From the NCBI GenBank assembly GCA_030524315.1, contig JAUNGU010000017.1, positions 1 to 35,346 on the forward strand: a stretch of 35,346 nucleotides of DNA, read 5' to 3'. This document shows positions 1-7,637 of the stretch, in pieces. Numbering within the stretch: the first letter of the stretch is position 1; every line of letters starts with the position of its first letter. Below the pieces are notes generated by a model. That model was not told where the DNA came from. It searched no databases and saw nothing but the letters and a program-made list of their open reading frames with translations. The position numbers and the translations under genes are program-made. This DNA comes from Peptococcaceae bacterium (GTDB taxonomy: Bacteria; Bacillota; Peptococcia; Peptococcales; Peptococcaceae).

Positions 1-38
1 CCTCTACCGATGGCAGCACCTCCACTGTCATCGACTAA
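1..38 (+). CDS. 3' end of an unidentified protein
   Basis: Only the last eleven codons of a gene entering from the left are present; they read STDGSTSTVID and end in TAA at 36-38. The reading frame is fixed by the stop and by the intrinsic terminator that follows it within ten bases. The Ser/Thr/Asp/Gly-rich end resembles an exposed or extracytoplasmic tail, but this is too short to name a family. Confidence 0.5.
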   Translation, partial: STDGSTSTVID

Positions 39-46
39 ATATCCTG

Positions 47-78
47 AGACAGCCCCCCTTCGGCTGTCTTTTTTTTTG
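47..78 (+). terminator. intrinsic terminator
   Basis: AGACAGCC (47-54) pairs perfectly with GGCTGTCT (62-69) across a seven-base loop and is followed by a run of T. It closes the partial gene at the window edge. Confidence 0.9.
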
Positions 79-82
79 TGTG

Positions 83-100
83 GGCGCAAAATTTTTCGCT
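83..100. repeat. AT-core palindromic motif, copy 1
   Basis: GGCGCAAAATTTTTCGCT is a near-palindrome ending eight bases before the -35 box of the GntR operon. It differs by one base from the copy at 32613-32630, which sits nine bases before another TTGACA box. See the finding on the shared upstream motif. Confidence 0.7.
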
Positions 101-108
101 GGGAGGCG

Positions 109-137
109 TTGACAGGAAAAAAGTTCTCGTGTACACT
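109..137 (+). promoter_or_regulatory. sigma-A promoter of the GntR-ABC operon, with inverted repeat
   Basis: TTGACA at 109-114 and TACACT at 132-137 are 17 bp apart. Just downstream, over the expected transcription start, TATCA (143-147) and TGATA (152-156) form a perfect inverted repeat, and GTAC occurs on both sides (131-134, 157-160). An operator for the first gene of the operon, a GntR repressor, would be expected in this position. Confidence 0.8.
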
Positions 138-207
138 AACTGTATCAGCAATGATAGTACAGACGAAAATTTTCGACTGACGATGACGAGACGAAAGGAG
201 GCTAGCC

Positions 208-606
208 ATGTTTCGGATCAACCAACGGAGCGCGCAGCCGATTTACGAGCAGCTGGTGGAAAACATCGAGCAGCTGATTCTCACCGGCGCCCTGCTCAAG
301 GATGAGAAGCTGCCGAGTGTGCGCAGCGTGGCCAACGATTTGGCGGTCAATCCCAACACCATCCAAAAGGCGTACGCCCTTTTGGAGGAGCGGGGCCTCA
401 CCTACTCGCAGCCAGGCCGCGGCAGCTTTGTGGCGCTGGATGAGGCGGATCTCAGGGCGCGCAGATTGCCCCAGGCGATGGCGCAGCTGGATACGGCGGT
501 GGACAATTTGCGTCTGCTGGCTGTGCCGGTGGAGGACATCACCGAGCGGGTGCGCAGACGCATGGAAGGACTAGAAGAAGGAGGCGAGGGCCATGATCAC
601 AATTGA
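208..606 (+). CDS. GntR-family repressor, YtrA subfamily
   Basis: This 132-aa protein has the winged helix-turn-helix of GntR regulators at residues 10-75, starting QPIYEQLVENIEQLILTGAL and containing the recognition stretch VRSVANDLAVNPNTIQKAY. Only about 55 residues follow, forming a short helical dimerisation tail and no large effector domain. That size is typical of YtrA-type members, which repress the ABC transporter genes next to them. An AAAGGAGG ribosome binding site precedes the ATG at 208. The gene overlaps the following ATPase gene by 14 bp, so translation is probably coupled. Autoregulation is inferred from the inverted repeat at 143-156. The effector is unknown; relatives often respond to cell-wall-active antibiotics. 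Confidence 0.92.
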   Translation: MFRINQRSAQPIYEQLVENIEQLILTGALLKDEKLPSVRSVANDLAVNPNTIQKAYALLEERGLTYSQPGRGSFVALDEADLRARRLPQAMAQLDTAVDNLRLLAVPVEDITERVRRRMEGLEEGGEGHDHN

Positions 607-1492
607 CAAGCTCACAAAAAAATTCGGCAACCATTTTGGCGTGCGCGGCGTGGAGACGGTGGTGCCGTCGGGCTGCATCTACGGCCTGGTCGGGAGCAAT
701 GGCTCTGGCAAATCGACGCTCTTGCGGTTGGTGAGCGGCATCTACCATCCCGAAAAGGGGCAGGTGCTTCTGGACGGGCAGCCGGTGTTTGAGCATCCCG
801 AGACCAAGGAGCGGATTTTCTATATTTCCGACGACCAATACACCGACCGCAACAGCTGCATCTTGGACATGGCGCGCATGTACGCGCAGATTTATCCCGG
901 CTACGACGTGCAAATGGCGCTGGATCTGACCAAGCAATTCAAGCTCGACGCCAAGGCGCGGTTCAAGACCTTTTCCAAGGGCATGAAGCGCCAGGCGCAC
1001 ATTATCCTCGGCCTGGCGGCAAAGCCAGCGGTGCTTCTCTGCGACGAGACCTTCGACGGCCTCGATCCCGTCAAGCGCCGCGCCGTCAAGAAGGCGTTTT
1101 CCGAGCTCATGCTCAGCGAGGGCGCGACGATCATCATCGCCTCCCACAATTTGCGGGAGCTCGAGGATATTTGCGATGTCATCGGTCTCATGCACGACGG
1201 CAAGTTTGTTTTCCAGCGGGCGCTGGATGATTTGGAGCTCGATTTTTACAAGCTGCAGACGGCGTTTACAATGGTGCGTCGGCGCGAGGATTTTGCGGCG
1301 CTCTCGCCCCTGTCCTTTGAGCAGCGCGGGCGCATGATTTCGATGATTGTCCGCGGCAAGGAGGACGAGATTCTGCAGGCGATCAACGCCATGAAGCCCC
1401 TCTACGCAGAGGTGCTGCCACTGAGCCTAGAAGAAATATTCATCACTGAAATGGAGGTGCTCGGCTATGACACGAACGACATCCTACAATAG
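593..1492 (+). CDS. ABC transporter ATP-binding protein (YtrB-like)
   Basis: This 299-aa cytoplasmic ATPase powers the membrane protein encoded next. Walker A is GSNGSGKS at residues 34-41, the signature is the degenerate FSKGMKRQ at 127-134, and Walker B is VLLCDE at 147-152, followed by the D-loop GLD and the switch histidine in SHN (H185). FSKGM instead of LSGGQ is usual in ABC-2 type ATPases. The ATG lies inside the end of the GntR gene and its own end overlaps the permease gene by 26 bp, so the three form one operon. The pairing with a YtrA-type regulator suggests an antibiotic- or envelope-stress exporter; the substrate cannot be read from sequence. Confidence 0.92.
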   Translation: MITIDKLTKKFGNHFGVRGVETVVPSGCIYGLVGSNGSGKSTLLRLVSGIYHPEKGQVLLDGQPVFEHPETKERIFYISDDQYTDRNSCILDMARMYAQIYPGYDVQMALDLTKQFKLDAKARFKTFSKGMKRQAHIILGLAAKPAVLLCDETFDGLDPVKRRAVKKAFSELMLSEGATIIIASHNLRELEDICDVIGLMHDGKFVFQRALDDLELDFYKLQTAFTMVRRREDFAALSPLSFEQRGRMISMIVRGKEDEILQAINAMKPLYAEVLPLSLEEIFITEMEVLGYDTNDILQ

Positions 1493-3578
1493 TCTCGGCA
1501 AGGACCTTCGTCTGGAGCTGGGACGGCTGCGCAGCTTCATCCTGCTGTTTGCCATTGTCTATTTGGCAGCGGGGCCGGTGCTCTTGGGCTTTAGCATGGT
1601 TTTGACCAACAACCGCATCAGCGATGTGTCGATGCTCAGCTATTTCTTTGTGACCTACTTTACGCCGTTTTATTGGCTGGCAATCATCGCCGGCTTCCTC
1701 GGCGGCCTCTACGCGACGCGCTATCAGACGGTGCCGAGCCAGAGCAATTTTTACCACAGTCTGCCGGCGACGCGCGCCGGACTCCTGTCGGCGCGGGTGC
1801 TGGCGCTGGCGCTCGTTGAGGTGGTGCTGCTAGTGATGGTGACGCTTGTCGCCATTGTTGCCGGGCTCCTCTATGCAAGCCAGCTCGGGGCGGACGGCGT
1901 CGGCACTAAGCTCTTGGCGGCAATGGGGCTCCATTTTGGCTACATCCTCTTGCTTTTTGCCATCAGTTTGGCGACGACCCTCTTTGCCGGACAGCTCACC
2001 GCCAACACCATCGGCCAGGTGCTGATGACTGTGGCCATCCATGTGGTGCTGCCGCTGACGGCAATTTGCCTGCGAGCCGGGTTTACCAACTTCACGACCA
2101 CCTACGTGTCGACGGGGCTGGTGGCACGGCTCAGCCACTGGAACGTGTTCTACAATTTCATTGCCATGGGCAGACGCGTCAACGATGTTTTTGATGGCAT
2201 CGATCCGGTCTTCATGACATCCGGCGAGGCGGCCCAGTATCTGAACGTCTCGGCCCTCTGCTGGCCAACGTCAAGCACAGTGATCTACGTGATTCTCACG
2301 GCGCTCTTCTTTGTGCTGACCTATCTCCTCTATCAGCGTCGCCCCGTCGAGCGGGCAGGCGACACGCTGGTTTATGCGCCGGTCGGCTCCTTTGTCAAGG
2401 GCGTGTTCGTGCTCTTGGGCGGCATGGTGGCGACCCTCTTTGGTGGCAAATCCCTGCCCGTGGCCATTCTCTGCATGGTCATTGCCGCAGCGATTGTGCA
2501 CATTGTCGCCGAGCTCATCTATAGCCGCGATCGCAACGGCATCCGCCACCATCTCGCCAGCACCGCTGTGGGGCTCGCATTAGCGCTGGCCGTGGGGATC
2601 ATCATGCAGGGCGGCTACTTTGGCGCCGACGACAAGCTGCCACAGACAGACGATATCGAGGCGGCAACCATCAGCCTCTATGATGAAAACGACGGCGTCC
2701 TGAGTCTGGACAATACGGCGGCGCAAAATCCGACCTACATCAAAAAGGTCATGGCCGTCGCCAGTGACGCCCTCTCCCAGCGCGTCACCACAAATGGCAC
2801 CACAGACATTGTCACGGCGCCGCTGGATTTGGTCTATCGCACAGCTGCTGGCGGCTACACCCGCCGCAGCATCGCCGTACCTCGCGAGCAGGCAGCCGAG
2901 ATTCTCGCACCTGTCACCAGCGATGGCCATTCTACCCTCGCCAACTGGTCGACGCTGGCCACTGCCACGCCAGAGGATCTGCGCATGGCCATCCTCCATC
3001 CAAATGGCATCAGCAGCCTGCTTCCTAGCGGCAGATACTGGCGCGTGACCCGCGGCATCGAGACCGAGCCAATCACCGACGCCGACGAGGCGCGGCTGAA
3101 AGCGCTCCTCAAGGCCGTGCAGACCGACATGGCCAACCGCAGCGACGCAGTTTTGAAAACCCGCATCATCGGCTTTTTCCACTACGTCCTGCCGCGGGCC
3201 ACGGATTACACTGAGCACAGCTACCCGATTTACGCCGGTGATAAGGAAACCGCCGCCCTCATTGACAAGTGGCGCGCCGATGGCATCCTCGACGACGAAA
3301 GAACCAACGACATTTCCACCCTCGAGACCACGGTCATCAAGTCGATCTCCATTGCCAAATCCGGCAAAATCACCCTCGGTGACGACCTCGACGCCGAAGC
3401 CGTCGTCGATGCCTGGCTGGCAGGCGACCTCATCGGCGAAAACCAAGCCGTTCGCAATCAGATGGATGTGGACACGCGCCACGGCGTCGGCATCTACACC
3501 CAGCCTGATGAAGTCGACCAAGGCCTCGATCCGGATATCATTTTCTACTACCGCAAGGGCGCAGACCGACTCAGCTAA
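1467..3578 (+). CDS. ABC-2 type permease with large C-terminal extracytoplasmic domain
   Basis: This is a 703-aa membrane protein. The first 390 residues hold hydrophobic segments, beginning with FILLFAIVYLAAGPVLLGF near residues 24-42 and ending with a helix near GLALALAVGIIMQGGYF. The last 310 or so residues are polar, beginning DDIEAATISLYDENDG, and probably lie outside the membrane. The layout resembles Firmicutes YtrC/YtrD-like permeases that carry an added C-terminal domain; that assignment is from memory of the family. The start overlaps the ATPase gene by 26 bp. The protein would form the channel for the ATPase at 593-1492. Whether the outer domain senses or binds the substrate is unknown. 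Confidence 0.85.
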   Translation: MTRTTSYNSLGKDLRLELGRLRSFILLFAIVYLAAGPVLLGFSMVLTNNRISDVSMLSYFFVTYFTPFYWLAIIAGFLGGLYATRYQTVPSQSNFYHSLPATRAGLLSARVLALALVEVVLLVMVTLVAIVAGLLYASQLGADGVGTKLLAAMGLHFGYILLLFAISLATTLFAGQLTANTIGQVLMTVAIHVVLPLTAICLRAGFTNFTTTYVSTGLVARLSHWNVFYNFIAMGRRVNDVFDGIDPVFMTSGEAAQYLNVSALCWPTSSTVIYVILTALFFVLTYLLYQRRPVERAGDTLVYAPVGSFVKGVFVLLGGMVATLFGGKSLPVAILCMVIAAAIVHIVAELIYSRDRNGIRHHLASTAVGLALALAVGIIMQGGYFGADDKLPQTDDIEAATISLYDENDGVLSLDNTAAQNPTYIKKVMAVASDALSQRVTTNGTTDIVTAPLDLVYRTAAGGYTRRSIAVPREQAAEILAPVTSDGHSTLANWSTLATATPEDLRMAILHPNGISSLLPSGRYWRVTRGIETEPITDADEARLKALLKAVQTDMANRSDAVLKTRIIGFFHYVLPRATDYTEHSYPIYAGDKETAALIDKWRADGILDDERTNDISTLETTVIKSISIAKSGKITLGDDLDAEAVVDAWLAGDLIGENQAVRNQMDVDTRHGVGIYTQPDEVDQGLDPDIIFYYRKGADRLS

Positions 3579-3584
3579 ACACAA

Positions 3585-3608
3585 GGGCTCCAATCGGGGC
3601 CCTTTTTT
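3585..3608 (+). terminator. intrinsic terminator of the GntR-ABC operon
   Basis: GGGCTCC (3585-3591) pairs with GGGGCCC (3596-3602), with one G-T wobble and a four-base loop, followed by six T. It lies only about 20 bp before the VanZ-like gene, so some readthrough into that gene is possible. Confidence 0.85.
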
Positions 3609-3628
3609 CAAAAAACGAGGTGTTTCTC

Positions 3629-4264
3629 ATGAGCTTTCTATTCTTGTTGCTTTGTACCGTTTTCGATCTCGTGCTCGTCGTTGGCATGGCATTTTTGTAT
3701 GAACGGGCTGTCTGCGCCCATCGTGGACGCAGCTTTCAGATCAAACCATGGCGCGTGGTGGCGCTGGTGTGTTTTGCCGCATCGCTTTTTGTCATCGCCT
3801 TTCTCACCGGTGGTCAAGGATTGCCGATGACTCAATTTGTGCCGCGTGTAGAGTGGCGGCCGTTCGCCAATTTGCCGAGGGGCTGGTTGCAATATGCGCT
3901 CAATGTGGTGCTGTTTTTGCCGGTGGGATTTTTCTTGCGCCTGCTCTACAGCCGCTATCGCCATTTTCTGCGCGTGGCAGTCTACGGGCTGTGCTTCTCA
4001 CTGTACATCGAAATTGTGCAGATGTTTGGCTTTGGCCTGTCGGATGTGAACGATCTCCTCATGAACACCCTTGGCGCAGTCTTTGGCGCCATGCTGGGGG
4101 CGCTCGCCGTGAAGATTTTCCCGTCGCTCAAATCATGCAGCGACAGCCACGCCGAACCGTTTTCGCCCTTTGAGGCCGAGTGGGCGCTGGTGCTCACCTG
4201 GCTGGTGAATCTCTGCGTCATGCCCCAGATTTTGCAGGGGATGATCGGCGTTGGACTCCTATAG
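3629..4264 (+). CDS. VanZ-like membrane protein
   Basis: This 211-aa integral membrane protein has five or so hydrophobic segments. The VanZ-type core runs from NVVLFLPVGFFLRLLY through YIEIVQMFGFGLSDVNDLLMN to TLGAVFGAMLG, with the conserved E..Q and D.nDl..N..G pattern. VanZ of enterococci gives low-level teicoplanin resistance; the role of most homologues is unknown. I chose ATG 3629 because an ACGAGGTG ribosome binding site lies seven bases before it; a GTG at 3620 overlaps that site. No separate promoter was found, so it may rely on readthrough from the ABC operon, which would fit a shared envelope-defence role. Confidence 0.82.
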   Translation: MSFLFLLLCTVFDLVLVVGMAFLYERAVCAHRGRSFQIKPWRVVALVCFAASLFVIAFLTGGQGLPMTQFVPRVEWRPFANLPRGWLQYALNVVLFLPVGFFLRLLYSRYRHFLRVAVYGLCFSLYIEIVQMFGFGLSDVNDLLMNTLGAVFGAMLGALAVKIFPSLKSCSDSHAEPFSPFEAEWALVLTWLVNLCVMPQILQGMIGVGLL

Positions 4265-4364
4265 ATGCATTTATGCGAGAGATGGCAGGCGGCGAGCGAG
4301 CAGCTATTAGCCGCGAGAATATTGCAGGCATCAAAGGAGATATCGGGGAATTTGTAAAGGATTC

Positions 4365-4393
4365 TTGCAAGGGTCATATAAATCGCGTATAAT
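4365..4393 (+). promoter_or_regulatory. sigma-A promoter of the 77-aa gene
   Basis: TTGCAA at 4365-4370 and a perfect TATAAT at 4388-4393 are separated by 17 bp and lie 43 bp before the start codon. This near-consensus promoter suggests strong expression of a very small protein. Confidence 0.88.
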
Positions 4394-4435
4394 ATATGTA
4401 TCTAAGAGGAAAATTATAAAAGGAGTGAATCCAAC

Positions 4436-4669
4436 ATGGGTGAACAAGTAGATCTGCGTAATCTTGTAGAAGATGAATATTGCCAGGACGTTAAAGAAGT
4501 CGCCACCAAGGTCGGCGTGACTGTTGTTTGCGACGACGAGGATGTCGAAGCACAAAAGAAGGAAGACGAAAAGAACGCCATCCACATGCAAGACTTTGAA
4601 GGCTGCGATAACGTCAAGGAAACCGCTTCCCGCTTTGGCGTGCAGGTGGTTTGCGACGACGAAGAATAA
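4436..4669 (+). CDS. 77-aa acidic protein with an internal duplication
   Basis: I do not recognise this protein. It is very acidic and built from two copies of a 22-residue unit: residues 15-36 (YCQDVKEVATKVGVTVVCDD and two more) and 56-77 (GCDNVKETASRFGVQVVCDD and two more), 13 of 22 positions identical. Each copy has two cysteines 15 residues apart (C16/C32 and C57/C73), and both end in CDD plus acidic residues. A charged linker, EAQKKEDEKNAIHM, separates them. There is no signal peptide or membrane segment. It has its own strong promoter, an AAAAGGAG ribosome binding site and its own terminator, so it is a genuine monocistronic gene. Cysteine pairs with acidic ends could bind metal or act in redox chemistry; that is speculation. 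Confidence 0.85.
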   Translation: MGEQVDLRNLVEDEYCQDVKEVATKVGVTVVCDDEDVEAQKKEDEKNAIHMQDFEGCDNVKETASRFGVQVVCDDEE

Positions 4670-4680
4670 TTTCATTCACA

Positions 4681-4717
4681 AAAAAATCTCTGATGCACGC
4701 GCGTCAGAGATTTTTTT
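4681..4717 (+). terminator. intrinsic terminator of the 77-aa gene
   Basis: AAAAAATCTCTGA (4681-4693) pairs perfectly with TCAGAGATTTTTT starting at 4704, with a ten-base loop, and ends in seven T. The A-run on the left also makes it usable from the other strand. Confidence 0.93.
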
Positions 4718-4762
4718 ATGGGCGAAAATCGACAGCCCGAGATGAATTACTGAGAAAATTCG

Positions 4763-4771
4763 TGGTATACT
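4763..4771 (+). promoter_or_regulatory. extended -10 promoter of the ABC fusion gene
   Basis: TGGTATACT gives an extended -10 (TGn plus TATACT at 4766-4771) 30 bp before the start codon. No good -35 box is visible 17 bp upstream, as is common for extended -10 promoters. Confidence 0.6.
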
Positions 4772-4801
4772 AGAGGAATCACGAAGGAGGGAAGCACAAA
4801 G

Positions 4802-7537
4802 ATGCTACAAATACAACACATTCGCAAAACCTACACCACCGGCGATTTTACTCAGGTGGCGCTGGATGATGTGTCGCTCACGCTCCGCGACAACGAATTT
4901 GTCGCCATTCTCGGGCCGAGCGGCTCGGGCAAGACGACGCTCCTCAACATCATCGGCGGCCTCGACCGCTACGAGGCGGGGGATCTGGTCATTAACGGCG
5001 TCTCCACCAAGCGCTACAAGGACCGCGACTGGGACGCCTACCGCAATCACACCGTGGGCTTTGTCTTCCAAAGCTACAACCTCATCGGCCACCAGAGTGT
5101 GCTCGCCAATGTGGAGCTTGCGCTGACGATTTCCGGCATTGGCAAGGCGGAGCGCACCCGCCGCGCCCGCGAGGCGCTGGCAGCGGTGGGCTTGGCCGAC
5201 CACGTCGACAAAAAGCCCAACCAGCTTTCCGGCGGCCAGATGCAGCGCGTCGCCATCGCCCGCGCCTTGGTCAACGATCCCGACATTGTCCTCGCCGATG
5301 AGCCGACGGGGGCGCTTGACAGTGACACGAGCGTGCAGATTATGGAGCTCCTCAAGGAGGTCGCCAAGGATCGCCTCGTCGTCATGGTCACCCACAATCC
5401 CGAGCTCGCCGAAGCCTACGCCACGCGCATCGTGCGCCTGAGGGACGGCCAGATCACAGACGACAGCAATCCTGTCGAGGACATTCCTACTGGCGAGGCG
5501 GTGCACAAGAACCTGGGCAAATCGTCCATGTCCTTTGCCACGTCGTTGTCCTTGAGCTTCAAAAATCTCTGGACCAAAAAGGCGCGCACCCTGCTCACGG
5601 CCTTTGCGGGCTCCATCGGCATCATCGGCATCGCGCTGATTTTGTCCCTCTCGACAGGCGTCAATGACTACATCAACGACATCCAGCAGGATGCGATGAA
5701 CGCCTATCCCATCACCATCAACGCCGAAACCGTCGACATGTCCTCGATTATGAACAGCATGGGCATGATGGCGGGCAAGGCGGCCGAGGTCGACAAGGAC
5801 CGCGACAAGGTCTACGCCAACAACGCCATGCTGGAAATGGAAACGACCATGAACGCCAGCATCACCGAAAACGACCTCACCGCCTTCAAAAAATACCTCG
5901 ACAATCCAAAGAGCGACATTCGCCAGCACGTCGGCAAGAGCGGCATCGTCTACACCTACGACGTGCAGTTTAGCGTCTTTGCGAAGGACGAGGATGGCAA
6001 AATCATCGACACCAGCCGCGACACCAAGACCTCCCAGGACGAGCAGCGCAAGGCTGCCGAAACCGACGAGAAGGCCGAGCTCTCGATGAATATGAATCCG
6101 ATGACCACCGGCAGCACCGTCGGCGCAGAAAATTTTGGCGAGATCATGCCAGGCACCGATGGCGACCTCATCAGCCCCGTCATCAAGGACAGCTATGACC
6201 TCGTCGACGGCAGCTGGCCAAAATCTGCCGAGGAGGTCGTCCTCGTTCTCGATGAAAACAACAGTGTGCCAACCTCGACCCTCTATCAGCTCGGGCTTAT
6301 CAGTGAGGACGAGTATGACAAGATTTTCGACGAGCTGGAAAAGGACAAGGAACCGAAGGCGCTGAGCTGGTCCTATGAGGACATCCTCGGCAAAACCTTC
6401 CGCCTCGTGCCCGCCAGCGATTTCTATGTGAAAAACGACGACGGCACCTTCAAGAGCGTCAAGGACGACGCTGCTTACGAGGCGCAGCTTTACGATGACG
6501 GCATGCCCCTCGAAATTGTCGGCGTCATCCGTCCAAAGGACGGCTCGGAAAACCAGGCCCTGCAAAAAAGCATCGGCTACACCAGCGCCCTGACCGACAA
6601 GCTCATCGACCACACCGATGCGAGCGCCGTTGTTCAGGCCCAGGAAAAGGACAAGGACACCAACGTCCTCACCGGCGTCGAGTTCAAGGCTGCCGACGAT
6701 GCTGCCAAGGCCCGCGACGCCAAGGAATACCTCCAGACCCTCGGCGTCTCCGAAAAAGCCAACCTCTACAAAATGATGGCTGCCCAATCTGGCCAAGCCG
6801 GCGCCCAGAGCGCTGTGGCAGCGACCGACGAAGCGACGATGGCAGCGGCCCTCGACAGCTGGCTTGCCGCTGATCCCGACGAGGAGATTCTCGTCGGCTT
6901 CTACGACCAGTACCTGGGCGACGCCACCTACGAGGACAACCTCAGCGATTTTGGCAAGGTCAGCAAGGACGCGCCTTACGCCATCAGCATTTACACCGAC
7001 ACCTTCGAGGACAAGGAAGCCGTCTCGGCAGCCATCGACCGTTACAACGAGGACGTCGGCGAGGACGAGCAGATCACCTACACCGATTATGTGGCGCTTT
7101 TGACCTCGTCCCTGACCTCGATGGTCAACGTCGTCACCTACGTGCTCATTGCCTTTGTCGCTGTCTCGCTGGTTGTCTCCTGCATCATGATCGGCATCAT
7201 CACCCACATCAGCGTCATGGAGCGCACCAAGGAAATCGGCATCCTCCGTGCCATCGGCGCCTCCAAGCGCAACATTTCCCAGGTCTTTAACGCCGAGACC
7301 TTGATCATCGGCCTCTGCTCCGGTGCCCTCGGCGTCGGCCTCTCGATGCTTTTGACGATCCCAATCAACGCCATCCTAAAGAGCCTCATCGAAAGCACCA
7401 GCGTCCACGTCGCCCTGCCGCCAGAAGCCGCAGGCATTCTCGTGCTCATCAGCGTCGTCATCACCATGCTTGGCGGCATGCTCCCAGCCCGCAAGGCGGC
7501 CCATAAGGACCCCGTCAACGCCTTGCGCAGCGAATAA
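4802..7537 (+). CDS. fused ABC transporter ATPase/permease (MacB/FtsX type)
   Basis: This 911-aa protein joins an N-terminal ATPase to an FtsX-type membrane domain. Residues 1-225 carry Walker A GPSGSGKTT (38-46), signature LSGGQ (142-146), Walker B IVLADE (162-167) and the switch histidine H198, in the LolD/MacB style. A first transmembrane helix near 265-285 (TLLTAFAGSIGIIGIALIL) is followed by a large, acidic extracytoplasmic region of roughly 480 residues, then three helices near the C-terminus (from VVTYVLIAFVAVSLVVSCIM). MacB-family proteins work by mechanotransmission rather than classical transport, and in Firmicutes often deal with peptide antibiotics or lipoproteins. An AAGGAGGG ribosome binding site precedes the ATG. 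It is monocistronic, with no regulator or two-component system beside it. The substrate is unknown. Confidence 0.9.
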   Translation: MLQIQHIRKTYTTGDFTQVALDDVSLTLRDNEFVAILGPSGSGKTTLLNIIGGLDRYEAGDLVINGVSTKRYKDRDWDAYRNHTVGFVFQSYNLIGHQSVLANVELALTISGIGKAERTRRAREALAAVGLADHVDKKPNQLSGGQMQRVAIARALVNDPDIVLADEPTGALDSDTSVQIMELLKEVAKDRLVVMVTHNPELAEAYATRIVRLRDGQITDDSNPVEDIPTGEAVHKNLGKSSMSFATSLSLSFKNLWTKKARTLLTAFAGSIGIIGIALILSLSTGVNDYINDIQQDAMNAYPITINAETVDMSSIMNSMGMMAGKAAEVDKDRDKVYANNAMLEMETTMNASITENDLTAFKKYLDNPKSDIRQHVGKSGIVYTYDVQFSVFAKDEDGKIIDTSRDTKTSQDEQRKAAETDEKAELSMNMNPMTTGSTVGAENFGEIMPGTDGDLISPVIKDSYDLVDGSWPKSAEEVVLVLDENNSVPTSTLYQLGLISEDEYDKIFDELEKDKEPKALSWSYEDILGKTFRLVPASDFYVKNDDGTFKSVKDDAAYEAQLYDDGMPLEIVGVIRPKDGSENQALQKSIGYTSALTDKLIDHTDASAVVQAQEKDKDTNVLTGVEFKAADDAAKARDAKEYLQTLGVSEKANLYKMMAAQSGQAGAQSAVAATDEATMAAALDSWLAADPDEEILVGFYDQYLGDATYEDNLSDFGKVSKDAPYAISIYTDTFEDKEAVSAAIDRYNEDVGEDEQITYTDYVALLTSSLTSMVNVVTYVLIAFVAVSLVVSCIMIGIITHISVMERTKEIGILRAIGASKRNISQVFNAETLIIGLCSGALGVGLSMLLTIPINAILKSLIESTSVHVALPPEAAGILVLISVVITMLGGMLPARKAAHKDPVNALRSE

Positions 7538-7545
7538 GCGCATAC

Positions 7546-7586
7546 AAAACTCCCCCAGCCTGTTGATGGCAGCTGGGGGAGTTTTT
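7546..7586 (+). terminator. intrinsic terminator of the ABC fusion gene
   Basis: ACTCCCCCAGC up to 7559 pairs perfectly with GCTGGGGGAGT starting at 7572, followed by five T. It faces the brnQ terminator, insulating the convergent genes. Confidence 0.93.
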
Positions 7587-7595
7587 CGCGCGCGC

Positions 7596-7624
7596 AAAAA
7601 ACCGGTCGCAGCTTTGCGACCGGT
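7596..7624 (-). terminator. intrinsic terminator of brnQ
   Basis: On the minus strand ACCGGTCGCA pairs perfectly with TGCGACCGGT (7601-7610 with 7615-7624) and is followed by a T run (A at 7596-7600 on the plus strand). Confidence 0.93.
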
Positions 7625-7637
7625 TCTGGTGATAGAA

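Noticed and set aside
4180-4392. A 70-codon frame between the VanZ-like gene and the 77-aa gene
   Set aside because: It overlaps VanZ out of frame, lacks a ribosome binding site, and ends in the promoter of the next gene.
4805-7207. An 800-codon open frame on the minus strand antisense to the ABC fusion gene
   Set aside because: It mirrors the codon bias of the plus-strand gene, has no ribosome binding site or recognisable domain, and the plus strand encodes a clear ATPase/permease. Similar long antisense frames at 2580-3611, 7470-8933, 13490-14938, 16778-17977, 20959-22776 and 24525-25964 are rejected for the same reason.
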